From the NCBI GenBank assembly GCA_029564765.1, contig JAKQPK010000074.1, positions 1 to 47,986 on the forward strand: a stretch of 47,986 nucleotides of DNA, read 5' to 3'. The notes below the pieces were generated by a model. The model saw only the letters and a program-made list of their open reading frames with translations. It was not told where the DNA came from and did no database searches. Numbering within the stretch: the first letter of the stretch is position 1; every line of letters starts with the position of its first letter. This document shows, one piece after another, positions 1 through 10,200 of the stretch. The DNA is from Candidatus Omnitrophota bacterium. Its GTDB lineage: Bacteria > Omnitrophota > Gorgyraeia > Zapsychrales > Aceulaceae. A program made the position numbers and the translations under genes.

Positions 1-3000
1 AAATTCGGCTCAAAGCTAAGACTGCCGAAAGAATATTGCTCTCCCTTAGGGTCTTCCTCTGCAAACTTGATCCCTTCAACCCTAAAGCCAAGATGTCCTG
101 CAGCAAAATTATAATCTGAACCTGCTTCAATGGGCGCAATGTCAGTAATAACGCGGGTATTGGGATCTGAAGCATCAACAAAAGAAATTTCCTTTAAAGG
201 CAATGGCCCAACTAAGCTTTCGCTAGGCTGGCCGTTATCTTTCGGCGCTGGCTGTGGCGCGTCTAAATAAGGAGAATAAATGAAAGCAGCTGTATTTTTA
301 GCAAAGAAATCTAAGCTATTGGTGTTTGAAACCGCCTCAAACCCTTTAAGATTAGTATATGACTTAATACCTGTGATATTGCCTTGATCATCTTCTACAA
401 CTTCCATCTTCCCGTCTTTAATAAGCGTCTGGATATCTGCTTCTTCTTTGCCTAGCAAAGAAGATAGATTCTTGACCAAGGTTGCTTCTGTCATTGGCTT
501 ATGAACTTGTGTCTTAACACCATCGGCGCGGCCATAATAAGTGGGCTGCTCGTCAGCTTTCTTCATCATGACCTGAACAGGATTATCAAGGCTAGCGGTA
601 AACTCAACATCCCCAGCTCTGACCATGGCATACTGACCATCTTCTGTTGGCGGTCCCATAGGAACTTCTGCGTTTCTTTCTGAGATCTGCTGCAGCCCTA
701 CTTTTGAGTGTCCGTACAAAACATCTTTTTTGCCGCTACCATCTTCTTTTGACCCTCGATCAACAACCAGCGATCGGCGAGCGATCTTTGAATCCGCATC
801 AAAGCCAAAAGTGTCGGTGGTCGCTAAAAGCTGCTCTTGTTCTTCCATGCGGGAAGCGAACATGCCATCTGACATGAAAAGGCTTTCGCTTCCTAATATC
901 ATAGGCATGCCAACAAGAGCCAGCGGATTGGTCTCAACGAGTTGATTTTCTTTTGTAAAGGCATTTACCTTGTAACCCCAATCGCCTTTGGCTGAGGCGT
1001 AGACATTAAAGCCTGCCCCTGCGTTAGCATTTCTCTTAAATCCCAAAGCGCCAAGATAGCTTCCTGCCTTTGCTCTGTTAGCAAGGGTAATATCAACCCG
1101 CACCTCGCCTTGGGCGTGCGCAAGTTCATCGCTTAAGAAAGAAAATACCGGTCGCTGGGCAACGCGATCCGCCCCAAGGCGGTCCATTGTTTCGCGAGCA
1201 GCTGCTTCGTTCACGCCTTGTGTACCGTTCAGGTAGGCCTTTCCATCTTTATATACAAGCCTTATAGCCTCACCACCCTGTATGATGCCGGCCTCGCTGA
1301 GGTCAACATTTTTTAGAACAAGATTGAACGAACTGTTGTCAAGGATCGTTTTTCCGGTCTGAGAATCTACGTAAGAGCCAGGCGTGCCTTCAGCAACAGT
1401 CTTTTTATTGATCGTCCTGATAAAGCTGTCGCCGTCATTAAGGTCGCTGAAATACTTTGCTGCTTTTTCGCGCTTTGAAAACAACAAAGGTGCGGCTAAC
1501 ACATTGCGCAGCATGCCTGAAGCTAATCCGTCAATACGGGTTCCTGTTTCATAAGCGATCGTTTCATCTTTTGTCCGGCGGATAACTCGATCCCAAGGCG
1601 TATACAGCGCCATCATCACGGTGCCGCCTTTGACAAGATCGGTAACAACTTTTCTATCACCTAACCCGATAGCGCTTAAATTAAGTCCTCCTTTGGCATA
1701 CTCCAACGCTGAAAAAAGGTTTTGCGTGGATGCTTCACGAAGCTTGTTTGTTTGAAATCTATATAAATTTCTTTCATAGGTGTTGTTAGCGACCATCCAA
1801 TTGACACCGTCAATTGTTTGCTGGCGCGACAGGGCGATCTCTTCCGCGGTCATCGGATTGCCTGATTGCGCGGCCAAGGCGATCTTTTCTTCGTTCTTGG
1901 CAATGGCCTTCTTGCGAGCAGTGTCATACTGGACAAGGAATTGCGGAGTAAATCCGGACAGGTCCATAATATGATCAACAAAATTCATCTGCGCGCGCGA
2001 TCCTTGGTCATAATAAGCGATCTTGCCTTGACTGGCGCGATTCTTGGCTTCTTCCGCTGTCTCGCCTGTTTGTGATCCAAGTCCGCCCAGTCCAAAATAA
2101 TCTTTGATGAATACAAGATTGCGATTAGCAAATTCATTGATCGCAACATCAGAAAATCTTTTCTTTTTGGCCTGCTCTGCAGAAACGGTTTGGGCTTGAT
2201 CCAGATCCCCCGAAGAAGATTTTTTTGACTTATTTTCAATGGAATATTGGATGCCAGCGGCGACTCCGGACAAGGCCGCAGTGGTCAAGTGAGCAAGAGC
2301 ATAAAAATTCAAGTCCGCGTCTTGAGCGCTGATCTTTCCATCGTTGATACGGTTGATCTTAGCTCTATCGAAAGCATAACCAACGCCGGCTTCAAGAAGG
2401 CCGCGGCCGATCGTACCGCTCAGTTTTTTCCAAGGACTACCAAACTGTATAATATTATTAAAATTGTCTTTCTCTGCCAACATTTCAATCTTGTCGATGT
2501 TGGTATACACCTCTTTTTGGACATTAGCGCCAGTCGCATCTGTGGAATTAAAACTTTTAATGTTTGCCAGCGCGGTCACATCCTTTGATGTAGAATCTTC
2601 GGAAGCTAAAACTTGCTCATGGATATGAACGACACCAGGATTCTTAGTATCAATGCCCTTAACCTCAAAGAAAGAAACTGTCTTATCATCAGGATTGACA
2701 TAAAAGCCATAGCCGTTCTTTGCTAAATCTTTTCCAAGATTCTTTGTTTTCTTATACACATCCCGCCAGTTATCGTTCTTAACCTTTTCTCCGTTCTCGA
2801 TGATAAAATTCCCTTCTTCATCTTTCTTATACTTAAAGTCTTCTTTGCTAAGTTCCTTTTTGGATACTTCGAACTGGATCGAAAGCCATTGGTTTCCTTC
2901 TTGCTTTTTGGCAGCGCGATATTCTGCTCGCCAGTTGCTGTTGAAATCCTCTTTCCCGTCATTATTAGTATCCGTATCCAACTTATTAGGATCATCCAAG

Positions 3001-5000
3001 CTGTATTTATAACGATCTTTTGTGATCCGCTTTCCTTCGCTGTCATAAAGCCTTGCCCTGTTAGGCGAGAGGAAGTCTTCCATCACGACCTGCGTAATAG
3101 AGCTTCCTAGTTGTTGCATCCCCTGAACAAACATGCTTTGGATCGCGTTTCCGTCCTTGTCTTTCATGCTGTCCTTGGTCAACTGCTCAGCCGCAAAGCC
3201 TAAGCCGGCACCTCCGGCAACCACAATGGCATTCTTTCCTTCGATCTTCAGCGTGTCGACGATCTTATCACCAAAAGAAATCTCTTTTCCGGATTTGATC
3301 CCAAAATCTTCCGCAACGTTAATATTTCCCTCATCTCCTGCAAGATTCGCCAAACCATCCACGCCAGCTGTTATCGCAACTGTAGATAAATTGGAAATAG
3401 CAGAGATGGCGATCCCGGCGATCGCTTGCTTGAGAACATCGCTTTCAATGCCGGAGTCTTCAAGCAGTTTAGTGATCTGATAACCAACAAATCCCTTAAC
3501 AGCGCCTACCGCAAGCCCTGTGCCAAAATTAATAAGAAAGTTAGTTGCGATCGTGTTTGCACTTGCGCTGATAGCGCTTGAAGCGATTGTATTAAGCGCA
3601 ACTGCGGAAGTCATGGTTGGATTAAGAGCTTGTGCCGCAGAAGCTGCCTGCTCGATCGTTGTAATAGCATCAGCGGCTGTTTCAACGCCATTAATAACAA
3701 CGGTTCCTCCATTCTTAATAACCTCTTCTTGAACCGCGCCTACAGCAGATTTATCAAGAGCACCAGCCGCTCCTTGAACTGCAATGGTGATCGCTGTTGC
3801 AACAGCGCTACAGATGATCCCTGTTGTTTGCGCATCCCATCCCCACTTCATAACGCCTATTTGCCCAACAGTATTAACAAAAGCGGCAACGGAACGGGAA
3901 AGCATATATGACTTATAAAGACCCGCAAGCGTTGTTCCCAGGTTTAAGAGCTTCCCAACGCCAAAAGTAGCGACCATGCACACAACATCAATAAGCAGAG
4001 AAGTCCAAAAGCTGGAAGCATCGAAAGCTTGCGACTTGATAATATCTTCATAAGGATTAGCCCACTGCGAACCCCAGATAAATGCTTGTTTTTCATGAGA
4101 AACGATCTCAGCACCCTGAAGATCACTTGCGCTGGAGGCCAACACATAGCCGGTAAATTTATTTAAGAAATCCTCTTTAAAATAGACCTTTTGCTCGCCA
4201 ATATCGCTAACAGTGATCGTTTCATCCGCTACCTCGGTCACCAGCACAAAGTGCTCGGGCTCAAGACTGGCAATAAACGGAACCTCAACCTCATCAAGGC
4301 TTTCTTTGGCTATCTTATAAGACTTAACGTTCAAGCCATAAGCTGTCGCGATAGAATTTAAAGAGTATAAAGATGTTTTTAGCCGAGGTTCGCCGGCCTT
4401 GATGATCTTGCCTAAAATGTCCACAGTTAAGGTCAAAACGGATGCTTCTTCAAGGCCAATACCAACATGGTTCTTTTGCAAGAGATCACGTAAAGCATAA
4501 ACACCGCAGTTCAAATGGTGAATGCTTGGCTGTTTTAGCCAGCTATCAAAACTATTAATATCATCTTGGGTAAACTTGGCGGAAGTGGTCAGGATCAAGC
4601 CCTGATTGTTGGTCGCGCCTGATACACCTGTGTTGGGAAGCTCGATCTTAACCCGTGATTGTTCTTTATCACGAATTTGCGTAAGAAGGTCCTTGATGCT
4701 TTCTGAGACAGTGGCGGCTGCCTTGACACCAACAAACGCATCCACCTTCTGGCGGCCCCAAAGGACAGCAGGATTATAATTAAAAGCCGCACAAATTTGC
4801 TCAGGGGTAAAGATCAGGACAACAGCCAAAGCAACGGCACGGATCCAAGGACGGATATTGCTGCGATATGTTAGGCCAGATTCAACTTCTGCGGAGGCGG
4901 AAGGCTTGGAAAAACCCACAAAAAGACCATTTAAGTACAAAGAAGAAAGACTCTTTGTCTTTATGGTATTAGATATGTGGTTCATCTTTTGTTTTTCCAT
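1..5000 (-). CDS. Giant exported protein with C39-like cysteine peptidase domain (5' part, runs off window)
   Basis: I read an uninterrupted minus-strand frame of about 1666 codons from the ATG at 5000 to the window edge; the C-terminus is missing. Residues 50-72 hold a charged then hydrophobic segment (RPWIRAVALAVVLIFTPEQI) that looks like a late signal sequence, as seen in very large Omnitrophota-type proteins (family style recalled, not searched). Residues about 155-270 resemble a C39 papain-like peptidase: NCGVYAL with Cys165, PEHFVLV with His250 and VSDIG with Asp266, in the order and spacing of a Cys-His-Asp triad. Several long hydrophobic Ala/Gly/Val stretches follow (about 310-520), then Asp/Asn-rich segments and a long soluble region rich in polar residues. 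Substrate and role are unknown; it may be a self-processing or processing-linked surface protein. The start is set by the promoter and leader at 5001-5138; the Shine-Dalgarno sequence is weak. Confidence 0.8.
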   Translation of the reverse strand, partial: MEKQKMNHISNTIKTKSLSSLYLNGLFVGFSKPSASAEVESGLTYRSNIRPWIRAVALAVVLIFTPEQICAAFNYNPAVLWGRQKVDAFVGVKAAATVSESIKDLLTQIRDKEQSRVKIELPNTGVSGATNNQGLILTTSAKFTQDDINSFDSWLKQPSIHHLNCGVYALRDLLQKNHVGIGLEEASVLTLTVDILGKIIKAGEPRLKTSLYSLNSIATAYGLNVKSYKIAKESLDEVEVPFIASLEPEHFVLVTEVADETITVSDIGEQKVYFKEDFLNKFTGYVLASSASDLQGAEIVSHEKQAFIWGSQWANPYEDIIKSQAFDASSFWTSLLIDVVCMVATFGVGKLLNLGTTLAGLYKSYMLSRSVAAFVNTVGQIGVMKWGWDAQTTGIICSAVATAITIAVQGAAGALDKSAVGAVQEEVIKNGGTVVINGVETAADAITTIEQAASAAQALNPTMTSAVALNTIASSAISASANTIATNFLINFGTGLAVGAVKGFVGYQITKLLEDSGIESDVLKQAIAGIAISAISNLSTVAITAGVDGLANLAGDEGNINVAEDFGIKSGKEISFGDKIVDTLKIEGKNAIVVAGGAGLGFAAEQLTKDSMKDKDGNAIQSMFVQGMQQLGSSITQVVMEDFLSPNRARLYDSEGKRITKDRYKYSLDDPNKLDTDTNNDGKEDFNSNWRAEYRAAKKQEGNQWLSIQFEVSKKELSKEDFKYKKDEEGNFIIENGEKVKNDNWRDVYKKTKNLGKDLAKNGYGFYVNPDDKTVSFFEVKGIDTKNPGVVHIHEQVLASEDSTSKDVTALANIKSFNSTDATGANVQKEVYTNIDKIEMLAEKDNFNNIIQFGSPWKKLSGTIGRGLLEAGVGYAFDRAKINRINDGKISAQDADLNFYALAHLTTAALSGVAAGIQYSIENKSKKSSSGDLDQAQTVSAEQAKKKRFSDVAINEFANRNLVFIKDYFGLGGLGSQTGETAEEAKNRASQGKIAYYDQGSRAQMNFVDHIMDLSGFTPQFLVQYDTARKKAIAKNEEKIALAAQSGNPMTAEEIALSRQQTIDGVNWMVANNTYERNLYRFQTNKLREASTQNLFSALEYAKGGLNLSAIGLGDRKVVTDLVKGGTVMMALYTPWDRVIRRTKDETIAYETGTRIDGLASGMLRNVLAAPLLFSKREKAAKYFSDLNDGDSFIRTINKKTVAEGTPGSYVDSQTGKTILDNSSFNLVLKNVDLSEAGIIQGGEAIRLVYKDGKAYLNGTQGVNEAAARETMDRLGADRVAQRPVFSFLSDELAHAQGEVRVDITLANRAKAGSYLGALGFKRNANAGAGFNVYASAKGDWGYKVNAFTKENQLVETNPLALVGMPMILGSESLFMSDGMFASRMEEQEQLLATTDTFGFDADSKIARRSLVVDRGSKEDGSGKKDVLYGHSKVGLQQISERNAEVPMGPPTEDGQYAMVRAGDVEFTASLDNPVQVMMKKADEQPTYYGRADGVKTQVHKPMTEATLVKNLSSLLGKEEADIQTLIKDGKMEVVEDDQGNITGIKSYTNLKGFEAVSNTNSLDFFAKNTAAFIYSPYLDAPQPAPKDNGQPSESLVGPLPLKEISFVDASDPNTRVITDIAPIEAGSDYNFAAGHLGFRVEGIKFAEEDPKGEQYSFGSLSFEPN

Positions 5001-5107
5001 AGCTTTCGCTCATGAAAAAGGGCTATGGTTCTTTGCAGAAAGCCATAGCCCACAAATTAATAAATGATACCTTTTACAACTACTGATCCCGTGGCTTTAC
5101 TGCAAAG
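4997..5107 (-). promoter_or_regulatory. Structured 5' leader with alternative hairpins before the giant protein gene
   Basis: Seen in the sequence, reading the minus strand: GCTATGG occurs twice, once in the 5' arm of a terminator stem (5049-5043) and once over the start codon (5003-4997). The single complementary CCATAGC (5028-5022) lies between and can pair with either copy. A second pairing links the leader 5' end (5107-5092) to the terminator arm and loop (5045-5031), 15 pairs with one bulged base. So the RNA can form a terminator, a start-codon-masking hairpin, or a long-range or pseudoknot pairing. This is the architecture of a riboswitch or protein-controlled attenuator, but I recognise no known ligand class. 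Confidence 0.5.
5015..5051 (-). terminator. Intrinsic terminator in the leader of the giant protein gene
   Basis: On the minus strand a perfect 9-bp stem, GGGCTATGG (5051-5043) with CCATAGCCC (5028-5020), encloses a 14-nt loop and is followed at once by TTTTT. It sits between the promoter at 5111-5138 and the start codon at 5000, so it can only act on this transcript, as an attenuator. Confidence 0.65.
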
Positions 5108-5110
5108 GAG

Positions 5111-5138
5111 AATATAGCACAGAGCGATTAAGTGTCAA
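5111..5138 (-). promoter_or_regulatory. Sigma70-like promoter of the giant protein gene
   Basis: On the minus strand TTGACA (5138-5133), a 16-bp spacer and TATATT (5116-5111), preceded by TG-C as in an extended -10. It predicts a start near 5104 and a leader of about 105 nt. The 12 bp CTGTGCTATATT recur upstream of the pilin operon at 15057-15068. Confidence 0.6.
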
Positions 5139-5538
5139 GTATTGGACATTCTTTATCCTGTTGTATTACAATACTTTACAGTAATTCAAGAAAATATTTA
5201 CGCATCTTTTCTAAGAAAGCGAGTATTTGAGCAATATGGCAAAAACGCGTGTCAAGGCCTCTTGATAAATTTCTCCAGCCCTAAGGTCAGAGCTCTTAAG
5301 AGATCTTGTCTGTTTTTCCATTATCTCCGACGAGAAGATAGATCATTGCTGATCACGAATATTAAAACACGCACAAAACATCATCAGCTATTTAGGGTTA
5401 CGCAACAATGAAATGATACAGGATACAAGAAACAAAAAGGTGGGAGAAAAGAAAAATTTATGTGATTTTTACCGAAGAATATTTTTGGACATTATAGAAT
5501 GGACAAAAATATGCTTAAAAATGTCCAGAATTGGATTT
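5139..5538. other. Intergenic region between tadC and the giant protein gene
   Basis: About 400 bp in which I see no convincing gene; short open frames have no ribosome site and no recognisable protein. TGGACA or its complement occurs at 5143-5148, 5486-5491, 5500-5505 and 5522-5527. The last two form an inverted repeat just past the tadC stop codon that could act as a weak end-of-operon hairpin or as a protein-binding site. Confidence 0.5.
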
Positions 5539-6423
5539 TTATCCGCCGGCGAGCTTCGAAAATGTGTTGCCTTGCATGAACTGCAAGAGCACTGGACCAG
5601 CAACAAGAATACCTACGACAGGAAAGATGCAGAATAAAAGAGGGAAAAGCATTTTTAAAGGTGCCTTGAGGGCTACTTGTTCTCCGCGCCGATATCTGGA
5701 AATACGCATATCCTCCGAAATGATGTTCAGCGCGTCGGCGACAGATGTTCCCATGCGATCCGCTTGTACAAGCGCGCGGGTAAAAGTGGACAGGTCAGGG
5801 AGCTGATATTTATTGGCAAAATCTGTTAACGCATCTCTGCGCGGCTTTCCCAGGTTGACTTCCTGCAAAACCTGCTGAAGTTCTAAGATAAGGATCGAGG
5901 GGATCGACTTCTCAATGACCCATTTAAGGGCCAACAAAAAGTCAAGGCCAGCGTTCACGCACAAGCTTAAAAGATCAATGGTGTCCGGCAAATGCCGAAC
6001 GATCGAGTTCTTGATCTTCTGGATCTGGCCCTTCAGCCAGAACTCTGGAAGATAATATCCCAAACCGATCGTCATCAAAAGCCATAAACCTCGATTCTCA
6101 GGATCAGACATAGGGTATGTGAAAAAGAGCAATCCAGCGATCAAGATCTCCTTGATCAACAAAAAAACCTCTGGAGAGATCGGAATGCGCGCTAGGGCCA
6201 GGTCTTTACGCAGTCGCTCTCCCAAGGCCCCTACGCATAAAGGCATATTAAAAAAAGCTAAAGACGTCAAAAATGAAAATTTATTACTTTTCTTTTCTTC
6301 TTTTGGAAATTCATCTGCCAATATCTTTAATGTTGGCGGCTCTTCGATCTTGACGATCGAAAGAAGGCCCACTGCAAAAGCCAGAACACAAAAGAATGTT
6401 AATCCTAAGATCAAAGCGATCAT
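5539..6423 (-). CDS. tadC: TadC-like pilus assembly platform protein (GspF family)
   Basis: 294 aa. Inner-membrane platform protein of a Flp/Tad pilus machine. An N-terminal membrane segment (about 1-22) and further hydrophobic segments around 85-125 and 265-285 flank a cytoplasmic GspF/T2SF helical domain with LPDTIDLLSLCVNAGLDF, typical of TadC. It follows tadB by 3 nt and is the last gene of the pilin-tad operon, as in many tad loci. TadB and TadC together are expected to couple the TadA ATPase to pilin extraction. Assignment as TadC rather than TadB rests on order and this motif. Confidence 0.88.
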   Translation of the reverse strand: MIALILGLTFFCVLAFAVGLLSIVKIEEPPTLKILADEFPKEEKKSNKFSFLTSLAFFNMPLCVGALGERLRKDLALARIPISPEVFLLIKEILIAGLLFFTYPMSDPENRGLWLLMTIGLGYYLPEFWLKGQIQKIKNSIVRHLPDTIDLLSLCVNAGLDFLLALKWVIEKSIPSILILELQQVLQEVNLGKPRRDALTDFANKYQLPDLSTFTRALVQADRMGTSVADALNIISEDMRISRYRRGEQVALKAPLKMLFPLLFCIFPVVGILVAGPVLLQFMQGNTFSKLAGG

Positions 6424-6426
6424 ATA

Positions 6427-7284
6427 TTAAAAATCTCCTATCGTGCTAAATTTGATAATGAAGAATGCGCCAACGATCTCAAGCCCGGCAGACAAAATAA
6501 GCAAGTTACGTCCTAACTCTGATTCAAGCATGACATCAAAATAATGAGGATTTGACCCATAAATAAAGACCGCAAAAGCGATCGGCAACAAAGACATGAC
6601 AAAGCCCTGGATCTTTCCTTGGACCGTTAAGGTTTCAATGTTCTGCTGGATCTTGCGGTTCTCGCGAATGGTCTGGATAATACGATTAAAGATGACTGGC
6701 AAGTTACCGCCAGTCTCTCTAGCGAGCAAAACAGCGGAAATAAATTGCTGCAAGGCGGGGCTTCCCAAGCGGGCATAAAGCCTATCAAATGAGGTTTCCA
6801 AAGAAACCCCCATCTTGTTCTCGCCGATCAAGATCGCGAATTCCTGGCTGATAGGCTCAGGCATTTCATCAGCTACAACTTCCATGGCCTGCAGCAAGCT
6901 TAGCCCGCCTTTCAAGCCGCTATTCATCATTAAAAGAGAGTCGATCAGCTGCGCGTAGAATTTACGTTTTCGCTGCGCAGCAAGATAACGGATATAAACT
7001 CCTGGGGCTATAAACCCTAAAATAAGACCGATCAAGGATACCGGAAGACGCAGATGATCCGGCGCGAAAAGAAAACCGGCACCCGCGAGAATAAAAGGCG
7101 CCAGCGCATACATCAAGACCGTTTGCTTTTTCTTGACCCGGATGAACATCTGGTCCATGGTATCTGCCATCTTATCCGCTCGCCTTCTGCTAAAACCCCC
7201 CAGAAGACGGATAAGGTCCGGCAAAAAGAAAAAAGCAAAACTGCTAATAGAGAAAAAGGAGAGGAAAAAAATAAGAAATCGCAT
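6427..7284 (-). CDS. tadB: TadB-like pilus assembly platform protein (GspF family)
   Basis: 285 aa. N-terminal hydrophobic segment (about 1-20), a second pair around 60-100, then a T2SF domain with GLKGGLSLLQAMEVVADEMP and LARETGGNLPVIFNRI, which match TadB/GspF helical bundles, and C-terminal membrane segments (about 215-280). It should form the inner-membrane platform with TadC and interact with the TadA-like ATPase encoded at 17617-19776. It starts 12 nt after the TadG-like gene and ends 3 nt before tadC, so the genes are co-transcribed. Confidence 0.88.
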   Translation of the reverse strand: MRFLIFFLSFFSISSFAFFFLPDLIRLLGGFSRRRADKMADTMDQMFIRVKKKQTVLMYALAPFILAGAGFLFAPDHLRLPVSLIGLILGFIAPGVYIRYLAAQRKRKFYAQLIDSLLMMNSGLKGGLSLLQAMEVVADEMPEPISQEFAILIGENKMGVSLETSFDRLYARLGSPALQQFISAVLLARETGGNLPVIFNRIIQTIRENRKIQQNIETLTVQGKIQGFVMSLLPIAFAVFIYGSNPHYFDVMLESELGRNLLILSAGLEIVGAFFIIKFSTIGDF

Positions 7285-7296
7285 ATTTATTTTTCT

Positions 7297-10200
7297 TTAC
7301 CAAGGGCAAGGAACAAATTTGACCCCAAAACGGCTTGATCGATAAAGTGTTGAACCGTGACGCGCAAAATATTCCGCGCATGATTTTGCCTGTGTCCCAG
7401 TTTTTAATAGTTCATGGACCTCGTCCCAGCATGCTTGATTAAAGGATGACTTGCAGTTCAGAATAAACGCTGAACTTCCGCTAGGGACATCTCTAATGCC
7501 GTAAGAGCATCCTGCGTCTGGTGTCTCGGACGACCCTATAACAGCAGAACACACTGCATTAAGTGTGTTCGAAGGATCGCTTGACGTAACATTAGGATTA
7601 AAAAATTTCGGCTGCCAAAATTGAAGGCCTGTCGCCCAGCTTAAAAAATTCTTACCTTCATCATAGCGAACAATACTGGCTCTGACCAATCCGCCTTTGA
7701 AACATTTTGCAACATCCTTGTAGCTTTCTTTGTTGCTATAACTACTGCCGTTATTTTTCCCGCACTTACCTTTTTTAGCTCCACTTTCACTCTCATAGTC
7801 GATCAAAGAGTACCAGAAACGTGTTCCAAGATCATGTTTCCAATTCTTAACCCATGGCATATAAGGCTCCGCGCATTGGGTCCCATTCGTTGCATCAGAC
7901 TGTCTTTCACAGGTCGTTCGGCCGCATTTCCCGCCGCAAAGCGTTGGAATAAACGCTTCCGCCCGCACAGCGTGCCATCTTCCGCTAAACGCTGCCTGAC
8001 CTGATTTAGCTTCGTCCTGCCACGCATAGACCACGGTGCCACCGTCTTGGACAAGGGCTTGACCACTAGAGCTAAACATGTCCCTGATCGCCTGCACTCT
8101 TGGATCGTTTAAAAAGCTCTCAACCTTTTGCTTGGCCACATCAAGGCTTGCTATTGCAGCCTGTGTCCGATTATAAGCATTGACAAGATAGTCCCTTCGA
8201 TGCTCTAATTTTTTCTTCCAATTAGCAAGTTCATGCTGAAAAACGTAATTCGCCGTAAAGGCTGTGCATCCTGTAGCCTGTCCAGCATAAGGAGCCACAG
8301 CTCCTGATGCGGGCTCTGCGAAATAAAGGCCAAGCTGGCTGGCTAAATTGCTGCATGCGGTGATATTGCTTGCACAATAAGATGCATCCATGCAATTTTG
8401 GATCGTTGTGATCGTACTGTTTAAACATGTCGCTACAGCAGAAGGGGTGTTTCCGGGACAAACAAAGCTTCCGGACGCGAACGTTCCAGCCTGCAAGCTA
8501 ACAAGTTGCTGCTTGATGGCTGTAAACATATTGGTCCATTGCGTAAGCTCTCCACTGGTCTTGATCCACTTAACGAATTGCTCAAGAAACGCTGCTTGTC
8601 CTCCCGCCAAAGCTTCTGGTCCTTTAAAAAATAAATTTTTGACCTCGGTAATAAAAGCGTCTACGCTGTTTGGACCATAACGAAGATAATCGAGGGTGTC
8701 TTCGCGCCATAGATCTTGGTTGGCAACGCTGTTACCTAGACCATCTTGTCCGCAATCCCACGAAGGCAAACAACTACTGGAACACTGGCTATCATCTAAA
8801 CAGCAAGCTGAATTATTATTTTGATTAACGCATGTGCTGGCACAATTCTTGCCTGAACATATATCATATGGCACATCAACAGAACAATAGGCGTTATGAC
8901 CTTTCTTCCATCTAAAGCTTGACGCAATATGAACATAACATGTGTTTTCAGCGATCTGCGAAGGCGTTGCCTGCGTTGGGTCAGTATTTGTCTTTAAGCA
9001 CCAGCAATCGCGTAAACCATTCGGCGAAGACTGATAATGAGGATTGTTTGCGTTACATGCTTGGGGCTGAGGTAGTGTAAACCCAGAAAAAGGAGAAGGG
9101 CAATAGCTAAAGCTTTGCCCAGCCCCGGAACCGGAACCACACCAAGCACACCCTTGATGATTACCAGATCCGAGACTGTTAATAACGTTTAGGTCTACTC
9201 TGTCTAGATCCCACAAGAGCCGATACAGTCCCGTTGCATCCTCACCCAGCCATTCCGCAGTGGCAAGATTTTGAGCTGAGGCTCCTGCTGCTTGAGGGTT
9301 TGTTGAAACAGGAGTAAAAAAGATATCCTTGTTTTCATCATCCCTTCCGATCTTCTCTCGAAAAGATATAAAGCTATTCGTTGGATCTTCCCAGTTCCCA
9401 TCATAAATAAGTGTCCAAGGAGTTCCATTGGGAGGACACAGCTGTGGCATCATCGTGCTTGACGAACACCAGGATGTCTCACATTCATTTTTAAAATATC
9501 CACCGCTTGGACATCCTGTAAAATCTTTGTCATACAAACCAAAGCCGTCCAGAGTAATATCCCAATAAGGATCCCAAGGAAAGATCTTATAACCAGTGCC
9601 TGGGTTGATGATAGAATGCTGATCATAAAGAAGTTCTGCCAGGGCCTTTAAAAAATCCTTAACAGGGCCAACGCGAGAAATGATTTTTTTAGACAAGAAT
9701 TCCGCTCTTTTGGTATAAAGGACAGAGAATCTTCCGACCTTATCTGCCTCCCCTTCGGGCGTTCCATCGCCCTTTAAGTAGCCATCCATGTCATAATCTG
9801 CAATGTCATCGATCAAGACAGGATCCTGCGCTGATGCGGAAAAAAGACTTTGGATCCCCTGCTCACGGAACTGCTCTTGTGTTGACAGATTGCGAAACAT
9901 CCGATTCCAGGCACCCTGCATTGCGGGTTGCACAACAGCAAACTGTAAAATAACTGTTGCTAAAGAAAGGACAACCGCTGCTACAGCGATCAACATAGCT
10001 CCTGGCCCGCTTAGCACGCCTGTACAAACAAGAACTAAGCCGATGATCGCGATAACAAGGCTCGCGATATACGTCCAAATATTCGATGTTTCTCTGCGGC
10101 TTAAAGACCAGTCTTCATCGTGGTCTCCTCCTCCCATGATGGTTCCATGATATTGGGCTGACGCATAGCTTGCGAACATGGATGCCATAAGCGCTGCCGA

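Noticed and set aside
5079-5110. A segment reading GCAGTAAAGCCACGGG on the minus strand resembles part of a GEMM (cyclic di-GMP-I) riboswitch
   Set aside because: The matching helix and GNRA loop that should precede it are absent: the -10 promoter element lies there. So it is described as an unclassified leader only.
5142-5411. Plus-strand open frame of 89 codons in the intergenic region after tadC
   Set aside because: No ribosome site, no recognisable protein and overlap with the promoter side of the giant gene.
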